NCBI GenBank assembly: GCA_019637815.1
Contig: JAHBUZ010000013.1
Location: 1-64,000 of the forward strand
Length of the DNA stretch: 64,000 bases
DNA from: Chloroflexota bacterium
Lineage (GTDB): Bacteria; Chloroflexota; Limnocylindria; Limnocylindrales; CSP1-4
Reading direction: 5' to 3'
Part shown: piece after piece, positions 1 to 11,699 of the stretch
Numbering within the stretch: position 1 is the first letter of the stretch
Layout of the letters: every line of letters begins with the position of its first letter
Program-made: the position numbers and the translations under genes
The notes under the pieces: model-generated
Seen by the model: the letters and a program-made list of their open reading frames with translations, nothing else
What the model was told of the DNA's origin: nothing
Database searches by the model: none

Positions 1-2151
<2,151 letters not shown>

Positions 2152-2208
2152 CCATGGACGTGCGCACCGTCCGACCGGCCACGGTCTCACGAGCGACCTG
2201 AGCCGACC

Positions 2209-2892
2209 ATGCCGGTCATCACGATCTCCCGCCAGTTCGCGGCCGCCGGTGGACCCATCGGTGAGGCGCTCGCACGCCGGTTCGGCGCGGAACTGTTGGA
2301 CCGGGAGATCGTGGCCCAGGTCGCGGCACGCGCCGGGATCCCCGAATCGGAGGCGGAGGGATATGACGAGCAGCTGCCGGGGCTCTGGCAGCGGCTGGTC
2401 TCCGCGCTCGCCATGGGTGGCCCGGACCCGTCCCTGCCACCGCTGCCGGTCGGGCTCGTGCCCACCGCAGCCGTGCAGGAGGAGCTCGCGCAGCTGACCC
2501 GTGCGGTCATCGAGGAGGCCGCCGCACGGGGCAACGCGGTCATCATCGGTCGAGGTGGCGCCTACATCGTGCCTCGCTCCCGCGACACGCTCCACGTGCA
2601 GCTGCACGCGCCCCTCGAGGCCCGCATCCGCTATCTGGTGGCGCGCGTCGAGGAGATCCCCGCGGACACACGACCCGATGAGGCGTCCCTGCGCGACCTG
2701 TGTCGGACCATGGATGCCCGCCGGGCGGACTACGTCCGACGCATGTTCGACCGCGACTGGCGCGATCCGGACACCTACGACCTGTCCATCGACACCGGGT
2801 CGATGGGTGTCGAGGCGACCGTCGACCTCATCGAGCTGGCGGTCCGCCGCCACGACCCGACCGCCTTCGGGCCCGGTCGGGCGATCCCGTGA
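2209..2892 (+). CDS. Cytidylate kinase-like family protein
   Basis: A 227-residue protein of the cytidylate-kinase-2 (P-loop nucleotide kinase) type. It opens with PVITISRQFAAAGGPIGEALARR, where the phosphate-binding loop is the modified AAAGGPIG, followed by the LLDREIV segment typical of this family. Later IIGRGGAYIV and the arginine-rich lid region (DARRADYVRRMF) match the family pattern. The family is widespread, and its substrate is usually unproven, so true CMP kinase activity is inference. It shares a GTGA overlap with the following MFS gene, so the two are translationally coupled. Confidence 0.8.
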   Translation: MPVITISRQFAAAGGPIGEALARRFGAELLDREIVAQVAARAGIPESEAEGYDEQLPGLWQRLVSALAMGGPDPSLPPLPVGLVPTAAVQEELAQLTRAVIEEAAARGNAVIIGRGGAYIVPRSRDTLHVQLHAPLEARIRYLVARVEEIPADTRPDEASLRDLCRTMDARRADYVRRMFDRDWRDPDTYDLSIDTGSMGVEATVDLIELAVRRHDPTAFGPGRAIP

Positions 2893-4178
2893 GGCGACCC
2901 ACCCGCGACGGGCTGCCTGAAGGACTCCGGGTCTTCCGCCACCGCAACTTCCGGCTGTTCTACTCGGGTCAGCTCATCTCGCTCATCGGGACCTGGATGC
3001 AGGCGGTCGCCCAGGACTGGCTGGTGCTGGAGCTGACCAACGACCCGCTGGCGCTGGGGCTCGTGGCCGCGGCCCAGTTCCTGCCGGTGATGATCCTGGG
3101 CCTGTTCGGGGGCGTGGTCGCCGATGTCATCCCCAAGCGGATCGGCCTGCTGGTCACCCAGGTCAGCGCCGCGACGATCGCGCTGGTGCTCGGCCTGCTC
3201 GTGCTCGATGGCCACGTCCAGGTCTGGCACGTGATGGTCATGGCCATCCTCCTGGGGACCGTGAACGCGTTCGACATGCCCATCCGACAATCCTTCGTGG
3301 TCGAGATGGTCGGTCGCTCGGATGTCGCCTCGGCGGTAGCCCTCAACAGTGCCGCGTTCAACGCCGCGCGTATCGTGGGTCCCGCCCTCGCGGGCCTGCT
3401 CATCGGCATCATCGGCATCGCACCCCTGTTCCTGCTCAATGCCGCGAGCTATCTCGTGGTCATCGCCGGCTACCTGATGATGGACGTCCGACAGCTGGCG
3501 CCCGTCGCCCACGCGCACCTCGAGCGGTCCGTGCGCGCCGTGGCGGATTCGCTCGTGGAGGGCCTGCGCTACGTGCGTGCGACGCCCGTGATCCTGCTGT
3601 CCATCGTGCTGGTCGGTGGGATCTCGATGCTCGCGCTCAACTTCCCGGTGCTCGGCCCGCTCGCCGCCCGAGACCTGCTGGGCGGTGGTGCCGATACGTA
3701 TGGCTTCATGATGGCCTCGGCCGGTGTGGGCTCCCTGGTCTCGGCGCTCACGCTCGCCTTCGGCGGCCGTGCCACACTCAAGCGGGTATTCCTGGGCGGC
3801 ATGCTCGTCGGCCTGGCTGTCGCGGGGGTGGGCCTCTCCTCGCTGGTGCCCGTGACGGTCCTGCTCATGATGGTCGTCGGCTGGTCTACGGTCGCCATCG
3901 GTGCCACGACCAACACCATCATCCAGCTGAACGTGCCCGACGCCCTGCGGGGTCGGGTCATGAGCGTCTACACCACCGTGTTCGTGGGCACGACACCCGT
4001 CGGCAGCATCCTCGCGGGCGGCGCTGCGAGCCGGATCGGAGTGGCCGCGACGCTCCTGTTCGCGGGCGTCGCCACGGTCGCCATGACCCTGCTCGCCATC
4101 GTGTGGGCGGTCAGACGCCATCGATTGCCTCTGAGCACGGCGCCATCGACCTCATCGGTCCCGGCCGGGCGAGGCTGA
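2889..4178 (+). CDS. MFS transporter (EntS/MFS_3-like exporter)
   Basis: Inner-membrane major facilitator of 429 residues, probably an exporter. From GTG 2889, which overlaps the previous stop codon as GTGA, the protein begins VRRPTRDGLPEGLRVFRHRNF, then has a first membrane segment around SLIGTWMQAVAQDWLVLELT, a hallmark of the enterobactin-exporter-like MFS_3 group. Twelve hydrophobic segments can be traced, with the loop NVPDALRGRVMSVY in the C-terminal half. The frame is open further upstream, but that part is the other-frame shadow of the kinase gene. Substrate unknown. It is followed nine bases later by the Lgt-like gene. Confidence 0.85.
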   Translation: MRRPTRDGLPEGLRVFRHRNFRLFYSGQLISLIGTWMQAVAQDWLVLELTNDPLALGLVAAAQFLPVMILGLFGGVVADVIPKRIGLLVTQVSAATIALVLGLLVLDGHVQVWHVMVMAILLGTVNAFDMPIRQSFVVEMVGRSDVASAVALNSAAFNAARIVGPALAGLLIGIIGIAPLFLLNAASYLVVIAGYLMMDVRQLAPVAHAHLERSVRAVADSLVEGLRYVRATPVILLSIVLVGGISMLALNFPVLGPLAARDLLGGGADTYGFMMASAGVGSLVSALTLAFGGRATLKRVFLGGMLVGLAVAGVGLSSLVPVTVLLMMVVGWSTVAIGATTNTIIQLNVPDALRGRVMSVYTTVFVGTTPVGSILAGGAASRIGVAATLLFAGVATVAMTLLAIVWAVRRHRLPLSTAPSTSSVPAGRG

Positions 4179-4187
4179 TCGACCATC

Positions 4188-5009
4188 ATGCGGCTCGCGT
4201 TCGATCCGATCATCGAGGTCGCAGGTCTGCGCGTGCGCTGGGAGGCGGTCGGTCTCGCGGTCGTGCTGCTCCTGGTGCTCGCCCTGTGGATCGTGGAGCT
4301 CCGGGACCGCATCCACCCGTCACCGAGCGGTGAGGACATCGCGTTCGTGCTCCTCGCGGTCATCCCGGGTGCCGTGGTGGGTGGACGCCTGGTCCACGCG
4401 CTCGGCTTCCACGAGGTCTACCTGGCCGACCCGCGAGCCGCCTTCGACTTCGGTCGCGGCAGCCTGTCGCTCGTGGGCGCGGTGGTCGGTGGCTGTCTCA
4501 CGGGTGGCTACCTGTGTCGACTGCTGGGTGGGCGGGTCAGCGCCTGGGCGGATGCCGCGGCGCTGCCGCTGCTGGTGGGCATCGGGGCCGGCAAGCTGGC
4601 GCTGCTCCTGGGTGGTGCCGGGCAGGGCATGACGTGGGAGGGGCCCCTGGCGCTCGCCTTCGACGGCCCCGGTCCGTGGCGTGCCGTGGATCCGTCGGTG
4701 GCCGCATGGCCGGCACAGGCGCTCGAGGGTGCCTGGGCGCTCCTGGGTGTGGTGCCCGTGATGCTGCTCGGGGAGCATCTCCGGGGTGGTCGGCGGGACG
4801 GCCGCGGTGTCGTGTTCCTGTTCGCTCTCGCCTGGTGGCTCGCGGGACGCCTGGTGGTGGCTCTGACCTGGCGCGACGAGCCACTGCTGGGCCCGCTGGG
4901 CGCGGAGGGGATCGCCACGGTGGTGGTGCTCGCGGGCGTGCTCGCGGCGCTCGTCATCTCCTGGCGCATCCCGGCTGTCGGACCGACCGGGTACCGTACT
5001 CCGCCATGA
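4188..5009 (+). CDS. Prolipoprotein diacylglyceryl transferase-like membrane protein, divergent
   Basis: A 273-residue polytopic membrane protein with the Lgt fold signature: an N-terminal GRLVHAL helix, a GGCLTGGYLCRLLG helix, the WPAQALEG segment in the place of the Lgt HPSQLYE region, and GRLVVALTWRDE at the position of the conserved arginine near the C-terminus. True Lgt attaches diacylglycerol to lipobox cysteines. Here the usual essential histidine region reads SLSLVGAVVGG, and the signature with the conserved Arg and Asn reads GAGKLALLLGGAGQG, so key catalytic residues appear to be missing. It may be a paralogue with another role. The stop overlaps the next start as ATGA. Confidence 0.6.
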   Translation: MRLAFDPIIEVAGLRVRWEAVGLAVVLLLVLALWIVELRDRIHPSPSGEDIAFVLLAVIPGAVVGGRLVHALGFHEVYLADPRAAFDFGRGSLSLVGAVVGGCLTGGYLCRLLGGRVSAWADAAALPLLVGIGAGKLALLLGGAGQGMTWEGPLALAFDGPGPWRAVDPSVAAWPAQALEGAWALLGVVPVMLLGEHLRGGRRDGRGVVFLFALAWWLAGRLVVALTWRDEPLLGPLGAEGIATVVVLAGVLAALVISWRIPAVGPTGYRTPP

Positions 5010-6853
5010 GACGGCGATCGCTCGGGGGTCGGAGGTCGGGCGCGCTCGCCGCGTGCGCGATCCTGCTGTGCGGGTCGCTCGCAGGCGGGAGCCTGGGCGT
5101 CGCCGCCGGATCGCCCTCGCCGGTCGGGTCTGCCACGGTCCCGCTCGGCGTGGCGTCGCTCGGCACGACCGACGCGGTCGCGGCCCAGGTCGAGGACATC
5201 CTGTCGCGGATGACGCTCCGTCAGAAGGTCGGCCAGCTGTTCGTCTCGCGCGTCTACGGCGCGACCGTCGATGATCGCAGCCCGGCGGTCGTGGCGGCCA
5301 ACCAGAAGGCGCTCAAGGTCGACAACGCGAAGGAGCTCATCGAGCGGTACCACGTGGGCGGCATCGTCTACTTCCGCTGGACCCGCAGCCTCCGCGACCC
5401 GCGCCAGACGGCACGACTCTCGAACGGCATCCAGACCGTGGCCCGGGCGCAGGACCCGGGTATCCCGTTGTTCATCAGCACCGATGAGGAAGGCGGCATC
5501 GTCACGCGCCTGCCCTCACCCTCGACCGCGTTCCCCGGGGCGATGGCGCTCGGTGCCACGCGCAGCGATGCCCTGGCGCGCGACCAGGGTCGGGTCATCG
5601 GCCTCGAGCTCGCCGCGGTCGGCATCAACCAGGACCTCGCACCGGTCGCCGATGTCAACGTCGACCCGGACAACCCGGTCATCGGTCTGCGGTCGCTGGG
5701 TGCCGGGCCCGCGTTCGTGGCGCGACTCACTGCCGCCCAGGTCCTGGGCCTCCAGGAGGATGCGGGGGTCTCGGCCACCGTCAAGCATTTCCCGGGGCAT
5801 GGCGACACGAACGTCGACAGCCACACCGGGCTGCCGGTCATCGACCACAGCCGTGCGGAGTGGGAGCGGCTGGACGCGCCCCCCTTCCAGGCGGCCATCG
5901 ATGCCGGCACCGACATGATCATGACCGCCCATATCTCGGTGCCGGCGCTCGACCCGTCCGGTTGGCCCGCGACGCTGTCGCGACCCATCATCACCGGCAT
6001 CCTCCGTGAGGAGATGGGGTTCGAGGGTCTCATCATCACCGATTCGCTGGGCATGGCCGGCGTGCGCGCCCAGTGGTCGCACGAGGAGATCGCCGTGCTC
6101 GCGCTCAAGGCCGGCGTGGACATGCTCGTCAACCCGGGCCGCCTGCGGAAGGCGTACAACGCGGTGCTGCGTGCCGTCCGGGAGGGTGAGCTGAGCGAGT
6201 CCCGCATCGATGCATCGGTCCGACGCATCCTCACCGTCAAGATCCGTCGGGGGTTGTTCGAGCGACCGCCCGTGAGACCCGCCGAGGCAGCATCGCGGAT
6301 GGGCATCCCCGCCCACCGCACGATCGCCGATCGCGTGGCTGCCCGGTCCGTCACCCTCGTCCGTGACCGGGCGGATCTCGTGCCGTCCCAGCTGCGCGGG
6401 CGTCGGGTGCTGGTCACGGGGTACGGGGTCGCCGCGGGCAAACGTTTGGTGATCGCGCTCAAGCGGCAGGGTGCCACGGTCACTCGCCGCACGACGGGGC
6501 AGCGGCCGAGCGATGCGACCATCGCGTCCGCCGTGCGCGCGGCGGCCGGCACGCACCTCGTGGTCGTGCTCCTGTGGAACGCACGCGGGGATGTCCGGCA
6601 GCGACGGCTCGTGGAACGGCTCGAGGCGGCCGGTCATCGAGTCATCACGGTCGCGACGGGGAACCCCTATGACATCGGGTGGCTGTCGGCGTCGCGGACG
6701 CACCTGCTGACGTACTCCCTGTCCGCTGCCTCGATGCGTGGTCTGGCGCGTGTCATCGGTGGCCGGATCGAGGCACGCGGTCGACTGCCGGTGGCCATCC
6801 CGCGTCTGGGCGGCGGCACGCTCTATCCCATCGGCCACGGACTGGCCGACTGA
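5006..6853 (+). CDS. Secreted glycoside hydrolase family 3 protein (beta-N-acetylhexosaminidase-like)
   Basis: A 615-residue exported GH3 enzyme likely to act on cell-wall or environmental beta-linked N-acetylglucosamine. An arginine-rich N-terminus and hydrophobic stretch (ALAACAILLCGSLAGGSLGVAAG) form the signal peptide. The TIM-barrel domain covers about residues 60-430 and contains FISTDEEGG, the NagZ-type KHFPGHGDTNVDSH loop near residue 260 with the His/Asp general acid pair, and the nucleophile Asp346 in ITDSLGM. A C-terminal GH3 alpha/beta sandwich-like domain follows. The start ATG overlaps the previous stop, and TACCGT lies eight bases upstream, so it may also have its own leaderless promoter. 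Confidence 0.88.
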   Translation: MRRRSLGGRRSGALAACAILLCGSLAGGSLGVAAGSPSPVGSATVPLGVASLGTTDAVAAQVEDILSRMTLRQKVGQLFVSRVYGATVDDRSPAVVAANQKALKVDNAKELIERYHVGGIVYFRWTRSLRDPRQTARLSNGIQTVARAQDPGIPLFISTDEEGGIVTRLPSPSTAFPGAMALGATRSDALARDQGRVIGLELAAVGINQDLAPVADVNVDPDNPVIGLRSLGAGPAFVARLTAAQVLGLQEDAGVSATVKHFPGHGDTNVDSHTGLPVIDHSRAEWERLDAPPFQAAIDAGTDMIMTAHISVPALDPSGWPATLSRPIITGILREEMGFEGLIITDSLGMAGVRAQWSHEEIAVLALKAGVDMLVNPGRLRKAYNAVLRAVREGELSESRIDASVRRILTVKIRRGLFERPPVRPAEAASRMGIPAHRTIADRVAARSVTLVRDRADLVPSQLRGRRVLVTGYGVAAGKRLVIALKRQGATVTRRTTGQRPSDATIASAVRAAAGTHLVVVLLWNARGDVRQRRLVERLEAAGHRVITVATGNPYDIGWLSASRTHLLTYSLSAASMRGLARVIGGRIEARGRLPVAIPRLGGGTLYPIGHGLAD

Positions 6854-7077
6854 CGGCACACGATCCCGGATCGCGCCGACCCCACGTCGAGGTGGTCGTG
6901 GCGTCTCAGCGATGCCCATCGAGTCGATCCCTGCCTGGATCCTCGACGGGCGCGGTCGACGCCTGGCGGGACCCCCCTGGAGCCCGACCGCGGGTGACAG
7001 ACCGGGTATCGTGGTGGCCGCGATCGTCGCGGGCCGATGCGCCGCGATGCCAGATGCCCATGCCCGAGGTCCACGTC

Positions 7078-8613
7078 ATGACCCAGCTCGCTGAACCCGC
7101 CGTCGGTGTGACCACCCCGGCTGCCCGTGTCCACCACTGGATCGGCGGCCAGCTCGTGGAGGGTGCCTCCGGCCGCACCGGGCCGGTGTATGACCCCGCC
7201 ACGGGACGGGTCGCGCGGCACGTGGATCTCGCATCCGCCGACGAGGTCGGGGCCGCGGTCGCGGCCGCGAAAGCGGCATTCCCGGCGTGGCGCGCCACGT
7301 CCATCTCGAAGCGCACCGAGATCCTGTTCAACATCCGGAACCTGGTCGCGGAACGTCGTCATGAGCTCGCGGCGCTCCTGACCGCGGAGCACGGCAAGGT
7401 CCCCTCGGATGCCCTCGGCGAGATCGCGCGGGGCCTCGAGAACCTGGAGTTCGCGTGTGGTGTGCCCCAGCTCATCAAGGGCCAGTACAGCGAGCAGGCA
7501 TCGACGGGGGTCGATGTCTACCAGATCCGCCAGCCCCTGGGGGTCGTGGCGGGCATCACGCCCTTCAACTTCCCGGCCATGGTGCCGATGTGGATGTTCG
7601 CCAACGCCATCGCGTGCGGCAACACGTTCCTGCTGAAGCCGTCGGAGAAGGATCCGTCCGCGGCGCTGTTCCTCGCGGAGCTGCTGCGCGACGCCGGCGT
7701 CCCCGCGGGTGTGTTCAACGTGGTCCAGGGTGACAAGGTGGCGGTCGACGCGATCCTCGAGCACCCGGACATCAAGGCCATCTCGTTCGTGGGCTCGACG
7801 CCCATCGCACGGTATATCTACGAGACCGGCACCGCGAACGGCAAGCGGGTCCAGGCGCTGGGTGGCGCCAAGAACCACATGGTGGTGCTGCCGGACGCGG
7901 ACGTCCAGATGGCCGCCGATGCCGCGGTGTCCGCGGCGTACGGCTCCGCGGGCGAGCGGTGCATGGCCATCAGCGTCGTGGTCGCGGTGGGTGATGTCGC
8001 CGAGCCACTCGTGGACGCGATCCAGGAGCGTCTGCCGCGGATCAAGGTGGGCCCTGGCACCGATCCCCAGGCGGAGATGGGCCCGCTCGTCACCCGGGAG
8101 CACCGGGACCGGGTCGCGTCGTTCATCGAGCGGGCACGCGCCCAAGGTGCCACGGTCGTCGCGGACGGACGCGACCATCCATTGTTCCGCGACAGCGAGG
8201 GGTTCTTCCTCGGCGTCTCGCTCGTGGACCGGGTGACCCCGGACATGGACAGCTACTGCACCGAGATCTTCGGCCCCGTTCTGGAGGTCGTGCGCGTCGA
8301 CAGCTATCCGGAGGCGGTCCGGCTGGTCAACGAGAACCCGTACGGCAACGGGACCGCGATCTTCACCCGCGACGGTGGTGCCGCCCGCCAGTTCCAGTTC
8401 GAGGTGGAGGCAGGCATGGTGGGCATCAACGTGCCCATCCCGGTGCCCGTGGCGTACTACTCCTTCGGTGGCTGGAAGGCATCGCTGTTCGGTGACCTCC
8501 ACATGTACGGCCCCGAGGGTATCCAGTTCTACACCCGTGGCAAGGTGGTCACGTCACGCTGGCCGGACCCCGGTAGCTCGTCGGTCGACCTGGGCTTCCC
8601 GCGGACCCGCTGA
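7078..8613 (+). CDS. mmsA: Methylmalonate-semialdehyde dehydrogenase (CoA-acylating)
   Basis: Converts malonate or methylmalonate semialdehyde with CoA and NAD to acetyl-CoA or propionyl-CoA. The 511-residue protein carries the whole MmsA pattern: VHHWIGGQLVEG start, FNFPAMVPMWM, LKPSEKDPS, LGGAKNHMVV, catalytic Cys295 in GERCMAIS, and the family C-terminus with PVPVAYYSFGGWK and GDLHMYGPEG. I chose ATG 7078 because GAGGT lies seven bases upstream. It stands alone after a 224-base gap. In this window it fits the last step of beta-alanine and 3-aminoisobutyrate breakdown after the aminotransferase at 49981, though it could equally serve valine or inositol catabolism. Confidence 0.93.
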   Translation: MTQLAEPAVGVTTPAARVHHWIGGQLVEGASGRTGPVYDPATGRVARHVDLASADEVGAAVAAAKAAFPAWRATSISKRTEILFNIRNLVAERRHELAALLTAEHGKVPSDALGEIARGLENLEFACGVPQLIKGQYSEQASTGVDVYQIRQPLGVVAGITPFNFPAMVPMWMFANAIACGNTFLLKPSEKDPSAALFLAELLRDAGVPAGVFNVVQGDKVAVDAILEHPDIKAISFVGSTPIARYIYETGTANGKRVQALGGAKNHMVVLPDADVQMAADAAVSAAYGSAGERCMAISVVVAVGDVAEPLVDAIQERLPRIKVGPGTDPQAEMGPLVTREHRDRVASFIERARAQGATVVADGRDHPLFRDSEGFFLGVSLVDRVTPDMDSYCTEIFGPVLEVVRVDSYPEAVRLVNENPYGNGTAIFTRDGGAARQFQFEVEAGMVGINVPIPVPVAYYSFGGWKASLFGDLHMYGPEGIQFYTRGKVVTSRWPDPGSSSVDLGFPRTR

Positions 8614-8642
8614 CCCTGGTCGCGACGCCGCGTCGTCCACCC

Positions 8643-11600
8643 ATGGGACGCCGACGGTCAGCCCGGCCCGTGCGTGCGTGGCACGTGCTGCTCGTGGCAG
8701 CGCTCCTGGTCCTCTCGATGGGCGCGACCACATCGACGGTGAGCGCGGCACGACCGTCGCTCGCAGGGTCCGGGAGCGCCTGGATCGTGTCGTTCGGTGG
8801 CGCCACGGACACGCCTCGTCGTGCGCTGGGCGTGGCTCGCCAGCGGTCGCTCGACCGGACGGTGACCCGCACGCTGGGTCGACTCGGCATCCGACCCCAG
8901 CAGCGCTATCGCTCGGCGATCCACGGTTTCGCGGCCACGCTCACCGATGTCCAGCTGCGGGCGCTCCGCGCGGACCCCAACGTGCGCGCCATCCAGCCCG
9001 ACCGGGACCTCGTCGTGGGAGAGACCGGGCCCGGAGCTGGCGTGGACGCCACGGCGGCGGGTGGTGTCCGCACGGTCCGGCTGACGAGCCAGCGCATCCC
9101 CGCGGGCATCCGACGGGTCCGCGCGACCGACTCCTCCATCGCGAGGATCGATGGTCACGACGATCGGGTGGACGTGGACGTGGCCATCCTCGACACGGGC
9201 ATCGCGCCCCATCCCGACCTGAACGTGCGGGGTGGCTTCGACTGCCTGAGCGACACGCCGGACGCGATCCGCGACCGGAATGGTCACGGCACGCATGTCG
9301 CGGGCATCATCGGCGCCATCGATGACGCTGGCGGCGTCGTGGGCATGGCCCCCGGGGCGCGTCTGTGGTCGGTCCGCGTGGCCGACGACCACGGCCGGGC
9401 GAAGACCTCGTGGTACCTGTGCGGCGTGGATTGGGTGATGGCCCAGCGGGATCCGTCGGACCCGTCACGACCGCGCATGGAGGTCGTCAACATGAGCGTT
9501 TCGGGCCTGCTGCCAGAGCGGGACGATCGCGACTGCGGCGCGGCCATCGGTGACGCCCTCCATCAGGCGATCTGTGCCTCGGTCGCGGATGGCACGACGT
9601 ATGTCGTTGCCGCAGGCAATCAATCGACCGATGCCGGCCTCCGGTTGCCCGCAGCCTACGACGAGGTCATCACGGTCGCGGCCATCGTCGACTATGACGG
9701 CAAGCCCGGCGGTCTCGCGAAGCAGTCCGCGTACTGCCCGTGGTACTCGGCGGATGCGGACGACACCTACGGGGACTTCAGCAACTTCGGTCCCGACGTG
9801 GACATCCTGGCCCCCGGCAAGTGCGTCCTCTCGACCTACCTGCGGGGCACCTGGGGCTACATGACGGGCACGTCCATGGCGACACCCACCGTGGCCGGCG
9901 CCGCGGCGCTGCTGGCGGCCGAGCACCCGGGGATCCGACCCGGCCAGGTCCGCGCCGCGCTCCGTGCCGCCGCATCGACGGACTGGCGACGATCGACCGT
10001 GCCCGCGGACACGACCGACCTGCTGCTCGATGTCCGCGCGCTCGGGGCGCCGCCCACGTTCGCGCTGGCGGTGGACGACGAGTCTCGACGCGTGGGTCGT
10101 GGCGGACGCCTGGAGATCCCGGTCGCCATCACCCATCGCCACGGTCATCGGGCCGCTGTCCGGGTATCGGTGGAGGGACTGCCGGTGGGCGTCTCATCGA
10201 GCGTCCGGAGCGATCCCGATGGTGCCCCGATCGTGGTCCTGTCGGTCACCGAGGACGCCGACACCGGCAACCGCGAGGTGGTCATCCGGGGCACCGATGG
10301 TGAGCTGGCCCGCTCGATCGATGTCGGTTTCCGGATCGTCGGCGGAACGCGCGTGGAGCGGCAGGCACCCACCGGTGGCCCGTTCCTCACGGATGGCGGT
10401 GTCGCCATCCCGGTGGCCTTCTCGCTCACCGCCGCGACCGATGACGCGGTCCGGGTGCGACGCCAGTGGGCCCCGCCGTCCCGACCGGGCAGCTGCTCCG
10501 GCGCCGCGTGGCAGCACGACGGACCCGGTCGCCCGGCGGCGGAGCTCGACCCGGCCGGTGGCACCGAGGGTCCCTGGTCGTTCCAGGTGCCCGCCTCGGA
10601 GCTGTCACGAGGTGATGGCTGCTATCGCTGGCTGATCCGGCTGGTGGATGGGGATGGTCTGGCTGCCACCTGGATCAGTGGCACGGCGTTGCTGGATACC
10701 CGGACCCCCGGACGACCCGCGCTCCGCGCGACCGGTCCGCGCAGCTGGCAGGCGCGCGCGAACCAGGTGGTGTGGGTGCGCGCGGGGACCGGGTCGCTGC
10801 GGCTGGAAGCGGCGGGCGGTGACAGTGGATCGGGTGCCGTGCGCCACGCGTTCGGTCCGCTGTCCGCGTCCACGGGCTGGGATTGGACCCCCGCGACCGT
10901 CGACGATGACCCCGCCGAGCGGACCCTGCGGTGGACGTCCGCCGCGGTGGCCACGAGCGTCGGCGCCACCACCACCGATGCCACGGGTCGTACCGGGGCC
11001 GAGCGGCGCATCGACATCCGCGTGGATGCCACCAAGCCGAGTGCCGCCGCGTGGGCCTCACCGACCGGCTTCCGGCGGACCTTCGGGCTGCCGGAGCTGA
11101 AGTGGCGGGCGGGCACGGACAGCGGCTCGGGCTGGGCGACCCGCCAGTCGATCCAGCAGCAGCGCGGCAAGGTACGCACGACGGGCAGCTGCGCTGGTGT
11201 CACGTGGGCGAACGACGGCGAGGCGCGGCTCCTCCTGCGGTCATCCCAGCCATCGGGTCTCCGGTCGGGCTACTGCTATCGCTGGAAGCTCACCGCGCTC
11301 GACCGGGTCGGCAATCGTGGCCCGACCCGCACGTCCGGCACCGCCCTGTTCGACGGTCAGCCACCCATCGGCGACTTCAGGAACCCCGACGAGGGCACGA
11401 CCCGGACCCAGTCCGGCAGCACCCGTCGACTCACCTGGACGGAGTCCGATGCGGGTCGCTCCGGAGGGCTCCGCCGGACGCTCGAGCGCGAGCGCAAGTC
11501 GCTCGCCGCCGATGGCAGGTGCACGGGTCTCATGTGGCGTCCGGATGGGCCGTCGCGGTCGGTCCGCTCCGGATACACCGATACCGGGCTGAAGGCCGGC

Positions 11601-11690
11601 TCCTGCTATCGCTGGCGGCTCATCCTCGAGGACGGCGCGGGGAACGTGACCACCGTCATCTCCGGGATCGTCAAGCGTCGACCTGCCTGA
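8643..11690 (+). CDS. Large secreted S8 subtilisin-like protease with C-terminal repeats
   Basis: A 1015-residue exported serine protease. A signal peptide covers about residues 1-37. An I9-type propeptide with RYRSAIHGFAATLT and VRAIQPDR follows. The catalytic triad is visible: Asp184 in ILDTGIAP, His215 in NGHGTHVAG, and Ser411 in GTSMATPTVAG; the oxyanion Asn lies in VVAAGNQS. After about residue 470 there is a beta-rich region and three diverged copies of a repeat that contains a paired-cysteine SCxGxxW element and a CYRWxLxxxD element, each followed by SGTA or SGI. The repeats may bind a surface or polymer. Likely a nutrient-scavenging protease. No linked immunity gene is seen. Confidence 0.92.
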   Translation: MGRRRSARPVRAWHVLLVAALLVLSMGATTSTVSAARPSLAGSGSAWIVSFGGATDTPRRALGVARQRSLDRTVTRTLGRLGIRPQQRYRSAIHGFAATLTDVQLRALRADPNVRAIQPDRDLVVGETGPGAGVDATAAGGVRTVRLTSQRIPAGIRRVRATDSSIARIDGHDDRVDVDVAILDTGIAPHPDLNVRGGFDCLSDTPDAIRDRNGHGTHVAGIIGAIDDAGGVVGMAPGARLWSVRVADDHGRAKTSWYLCGVDWVMAQRDPSDPSRPRMEVVNMSVSGLLPERDDRDCGAAIGDALHQAICASVADGTTYVVAAGNQSTDAGLRLPAAYDEVITVAAIVDYDGKPGGLAKQSAYCPWYSADADDTYGDFSNFGPDVDILAPGKCVLSTYLRGTWGYMTGTSMATPTVAGAAALLAAEHPGIRPGQVRAALRAAASTDWRRSTVPADTTDLLLDVRALGAPPTFALAVDDESRRVGRGGRLEIPVAITHRHGHRAAVRVSVEGLPVGVSSSVRSDPDGAPIVVLSVTEDADTGNREVVIRGTDGELARSIDVGFRIVGGTRVERQAPTGGPFLTDGGVAIPVAFSLTAATDDAVRVRRQWAPPSRPGSCSGAAWQHDGPGRPAAELDPAGGTEGPWSFQVPASELSRGDGCYRWLIRLVDGDGLAATWISGTALLDTRTPGRPALRATGPRSWQARANQVVWVRAGTGSLRLEAAGGDSGSGAVRHAFGPLSASTGWDWTPATVDDDPAERTLRWTSAAVATSVGATTTDATGRTGAERRIDIRVDATKPSAAAWASPTGFRRTFGLPELKWRAGTDSGSGWATRQSIQQQRGKVRTTGSCAGVTWANDGEARLLLRSSQPSGLRSGYCYRWKLTALDRVGNRGPTRTSGTALFDGQPPIGDFRNPDEGTTRTQSGSTRRLTWTESDAGRSGGLRRTLERERKSLAADGRCTGLMWRPDGPSRSVRSGYTDTGLKAGSCYRWRLILEDGAGNVTTVISGIVKRRPA

Positions 11691-11699
11691 GGCACCTGC

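Noticed and set aside
2775..4121. Long minus-strand frame of 448 codons
   Set aside because: Antisense shadow of the MFS gene; composition dominated by His, Asp, Arg and Gln, no family pattern.
6823..8502. Minus-strand frame of 559 codons
   Set aside because: Shadow of mmsA; no recognisable domain.
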